DNA of 64,000 bases from Asaia bogorensis (GTDB lineage Bacteria; Pseudomonadota; Alphaproteobacteria; Acetobacterales; Acetobacteraceae), in the NCBI GenBank assembly GCA_945869965.1, contig CAMBRC010000005.1, forward strand, positions 1 to 64,000, in the 5' to 3' direction. Both the position numbers and the translations under genes were made by a program. This document shows, piece by piece, positions 62,567 through 64,000 of this stretch (the first letter of the stretch is position 1; every line of letters starts with the position of its first letter). The notes under the pieces were generated by a model. It had not been told where the DNA came from. It did no database searches and was given only the letters and a program-made list of their open reading frames with translations.

Positions 62567-63718
62567 CTATCCCAACGGCATCGAACCGGCGCGCCCCGTC
62601 ACCGCGGACGGCCGCGTCGCGCCGACGCCGATCCGCTGCCGTAGCCACCTTGTGAACCCCACCTCGATCACCCGGTGACTCGCAAAGGCAAGCGGCACCA
62701 GAACCACGACGGTCAGTACAGGAAACACCGCCATCACAAATAGACTACTGGGGTCGTCCGCAATTAACACCCTGACAATGCGCCGGCTAATGCCAAGCGC
62801 CGCGTTCTGCCACAAGTAAAAGCTGAAGCTGATCGTCCCTAGGAACTGCATCACCCGCCAGGTCAGAAACCGCCCCAGATGCCCTTCCCCGGCCACCAGC
62901 CCCCGAAAACCGAACAACAGGCAGCAAAGCCCGACACCGGCCAGGGCCAGCCGCCAATCCCCGCCCCACTGCAACAGCGTCGTGTCAATCAGCAACACAC
63001 CATCGGCACTCAACGCCTGGATCAGCGCCCACACCAGCAGAAAAGCGCCGATCAATAGCCCAGGCCACCGGGCTAATCCCCCGACAGCCCCACCGTCGTA
63101 CAGCCCCACCAGGACCCCAAGCATAAACGGCAACCCGCGCGGATAGAACAACAGCATGACCCCGCCGGCCACTAACACAGCTCCCCTGCCCGCCCTCAGC
63201 CCGCGCCACCCTGCCGGCAAACCGCCCGCGGCCAGCCAAGCCCCGCACAGCACGTAGAAAGCCATCTCATAGCTTAGCGACCACGTCGCCGGATTGAACA
63301 TCCAGATTGCAAACAACCCCGGCAGCGCCAGCATATTTGCCAACCCTACCAAGACAATATCGGAAAACGGCAACAACCAGACCGGGCGCCTGCCAGTCAA
63401 CATGCCAAACAATAGCGATGCAGGCACCACCACCCACAACAGCGGAACAATCCGAATCGCCTGGTCGCGTATAAACGCGCAGGGTCCGGCAGCGCGCGAC
63501 AGCGCCTGCACCATCACATAGCCGCTGACACAGAAGAACAGTTCCACGCCATACTCGCACACCCGCTTCAGAATGCGCCCGCCACCGGTCCACGCCGCCG
63601 GATAGACAGGCCAATCCGCGCCGAGCAGGTGAAAAATCAGAATCTGCACCGCAAACAGGCCCCGTGCGCCGTGCACATACGGGTTGAATCCGATGAGCGT
63701 TCCGCCCGGTTCGCGCAT
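62567..63718 (-). CDS. Acyltransferase 3 family membrane protein (OafA/YrhL-like)
   Basis: A 383-aa integral membrane O-acyltransferase. The N-terminus has the family motif ARGLFAVQILIFHLLG with the catalytic-type histidine (about residue 31), then YGVELFFCVSGYVMVQAL and IRDQAIRIVPLLWVVVPASL, followed by eight or more hydrophobic helices and the late motif ISFSFYLWQNAAL. Such proteins acetylate or acylate surface polysaccharides, antibiotics or lipids. The gene is visibly less GC-rich than its neighbours and lies between two direct copies of the MFS 3' end, pointing to acquisition. No other surface-sugar gene is nearby. Confidence 0.88.
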   Translation of the reverse strand: MREPGGTLIGFNPYVHGARGLFAVQILIFHLLGADWPVYPAAWTGGGRILKRVCEYGVELFFCVSGYVMVQALSRAAGPCAFIRDQAIRIVPLLWVVVPASLLFGMLTGRRPVWLLPFSDIVLVGLANMLALPGLFAIWMFNPATWSLSYEMAFYVLCGAWLAAGGLPAGWRGLRAGRGAVLVAGGVMLLFYPRGLPFMLGVLVGLYDGGAVGGLARWPGLLIGAFLLVWALIQALSADGVLLIDTTLLQWGGDWRLALAGVGLCCLLFGFRGLVAGEGHLGRFLTWRVMQFLGTISFSFYLWQNAALGISRRIVRVLIADDPSSLFVMAVFPVLTVVVLVPLAFASHRVIEVGFTRWLRQRIGVGATRPSAVTGRAGSMPLG

Positions 63719-63833
63719 CTATCGCGCCGTCGCAATCACAAGCCACATGGAAATGATCCTCCGGCGCGACAGGCCCGCGCGCTTCCCATCTATCAAACCA
63801 CCCTAGGCGGCGCGCCCGCACCCGGTCAAAGCG

Positions 63834-63952
63834 CCGCCCTCCTCGGCGCCACTCACGACCTCACCGGCGGTTACCCCGCCATCCTCCTGCTCACCGCCTG
63901 CATGACGGCGCTGGGCGCCCTCCTCCTTCTGGCCGGCCGCCCGCGGTCCTGA
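63834..63952 (+). pseudogene. Duplicated 3' fragment of the MFS transporter gene
   Basis: From 63834 the sequence repeats the MFS 3' end and codes for ALLGATHDLTGGYPAILLLT, CMTALGALLLLAGR and a stop at 63950-63952. The first 86 bp differ from 62435-62520 at three positions; beyond that, similarity is kept mainly at the protein level. No start codon or upstream transporter part precedes it, so it is not a functional gene. It may be the original 3' end displaced by an insertion, or the remnant of a second MFS gene. Confidence 0.75.
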
Positions 63953-64000
63953 TCAAAAAAAAACGGAAATCTTTCGCAATACCCCTTGCGCCCATACGTT

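Overview
The window is high-GC bacterial chromosome, densely packed on both strands. The gene order pyrB, pyrC-like, plsY, dprA, topA, rnr, S41 protease, rpmG, pleD is typical of Alphaproteobacteria, and the product mix and GC content suggest Rhodospirillales, most likely Acetobacteraceae. That placement is inference from gene order and protein resemblance; there is no rRNA gene here. I found no tRNA, rRNA, CRISPR array, transposase or phage gene.

Layout. 1-4.2 kb: the 5' two thirds of comEC, a SnoaL-like protein, gltX, a 40-codon ORF and a PPOX-fold protein. 4.4-6.9 kb: a marR / Tat-exported nitroreductase-like pair behind a perfect operator-like palindrome, then a divergent peroxiredoxin-like gene with an in-frame TGA. 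6.9-9.9 kb: crotonase, TylF-like methyltransferase, a small leucine-rich protein and inorganic pyrophosphatase. 10-22.4 kb: the conserved housekeeping block listed above, closed by a terminator and pleD. 22.7-31.9 kb: acyl-CoA ligase, haloalkane dehalogenase, methyltransferase, serine-glyoxylate-type aminotransferase, DUF2306, a large FAD/Fe-S dehydrogenase and signal peptidase I. 32-40.3 kb: a second small leucine-rich protein, DUF924, an isopropylmalate-type dehydrogenase, HD and EAL proteins, small exported proteins and recQ. 40.3-47.2 kb: cydDC, an SDR, crcB, an SRPBCC remnant, amidase and an exported protein. 47.3-53.9 kb: a complete livHMGF-type ABC importer whose operon also holds an acyl-CoA ligase and the binding protein. 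54-64 kb: DsbA/FrnE-like protein, DMT exporter, two MDR oxidoreductases, a D-2-hydroxyacid dehydrogenase, GST, a 3-hydroxyacyl-CoA-type dehydrogenase, an MFS transporter and an acyltransferase lying between two copies of the MFS 3' end.

Most important observation: the peroxiredoxin-like gene (6204-6872) is read through an in-frame TGA at the position of the first cysteine of the CPYC redox motif (U-P-Y-C). The reading frame stays open for 133 sense codons. A 13-bp hairpin with a 5-nt loop carrying G at position 2 starts directly after the TGA, in a strikingly AT-rich patch. This fits a selenocysteine codon with a bacterial SECIS element rather than a pseudogene.

Second theme: intergenic regions carry dispersed repeats. 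There are thirteen AT-rich palindromes, twelve of them paired as inverted copies, plus two GC-rich palindrome clusters and shorter families. Two unlinked small genes (8610-9137 and 32071-32526) share an AGTTAGTTAG leader and a related N-terminus.
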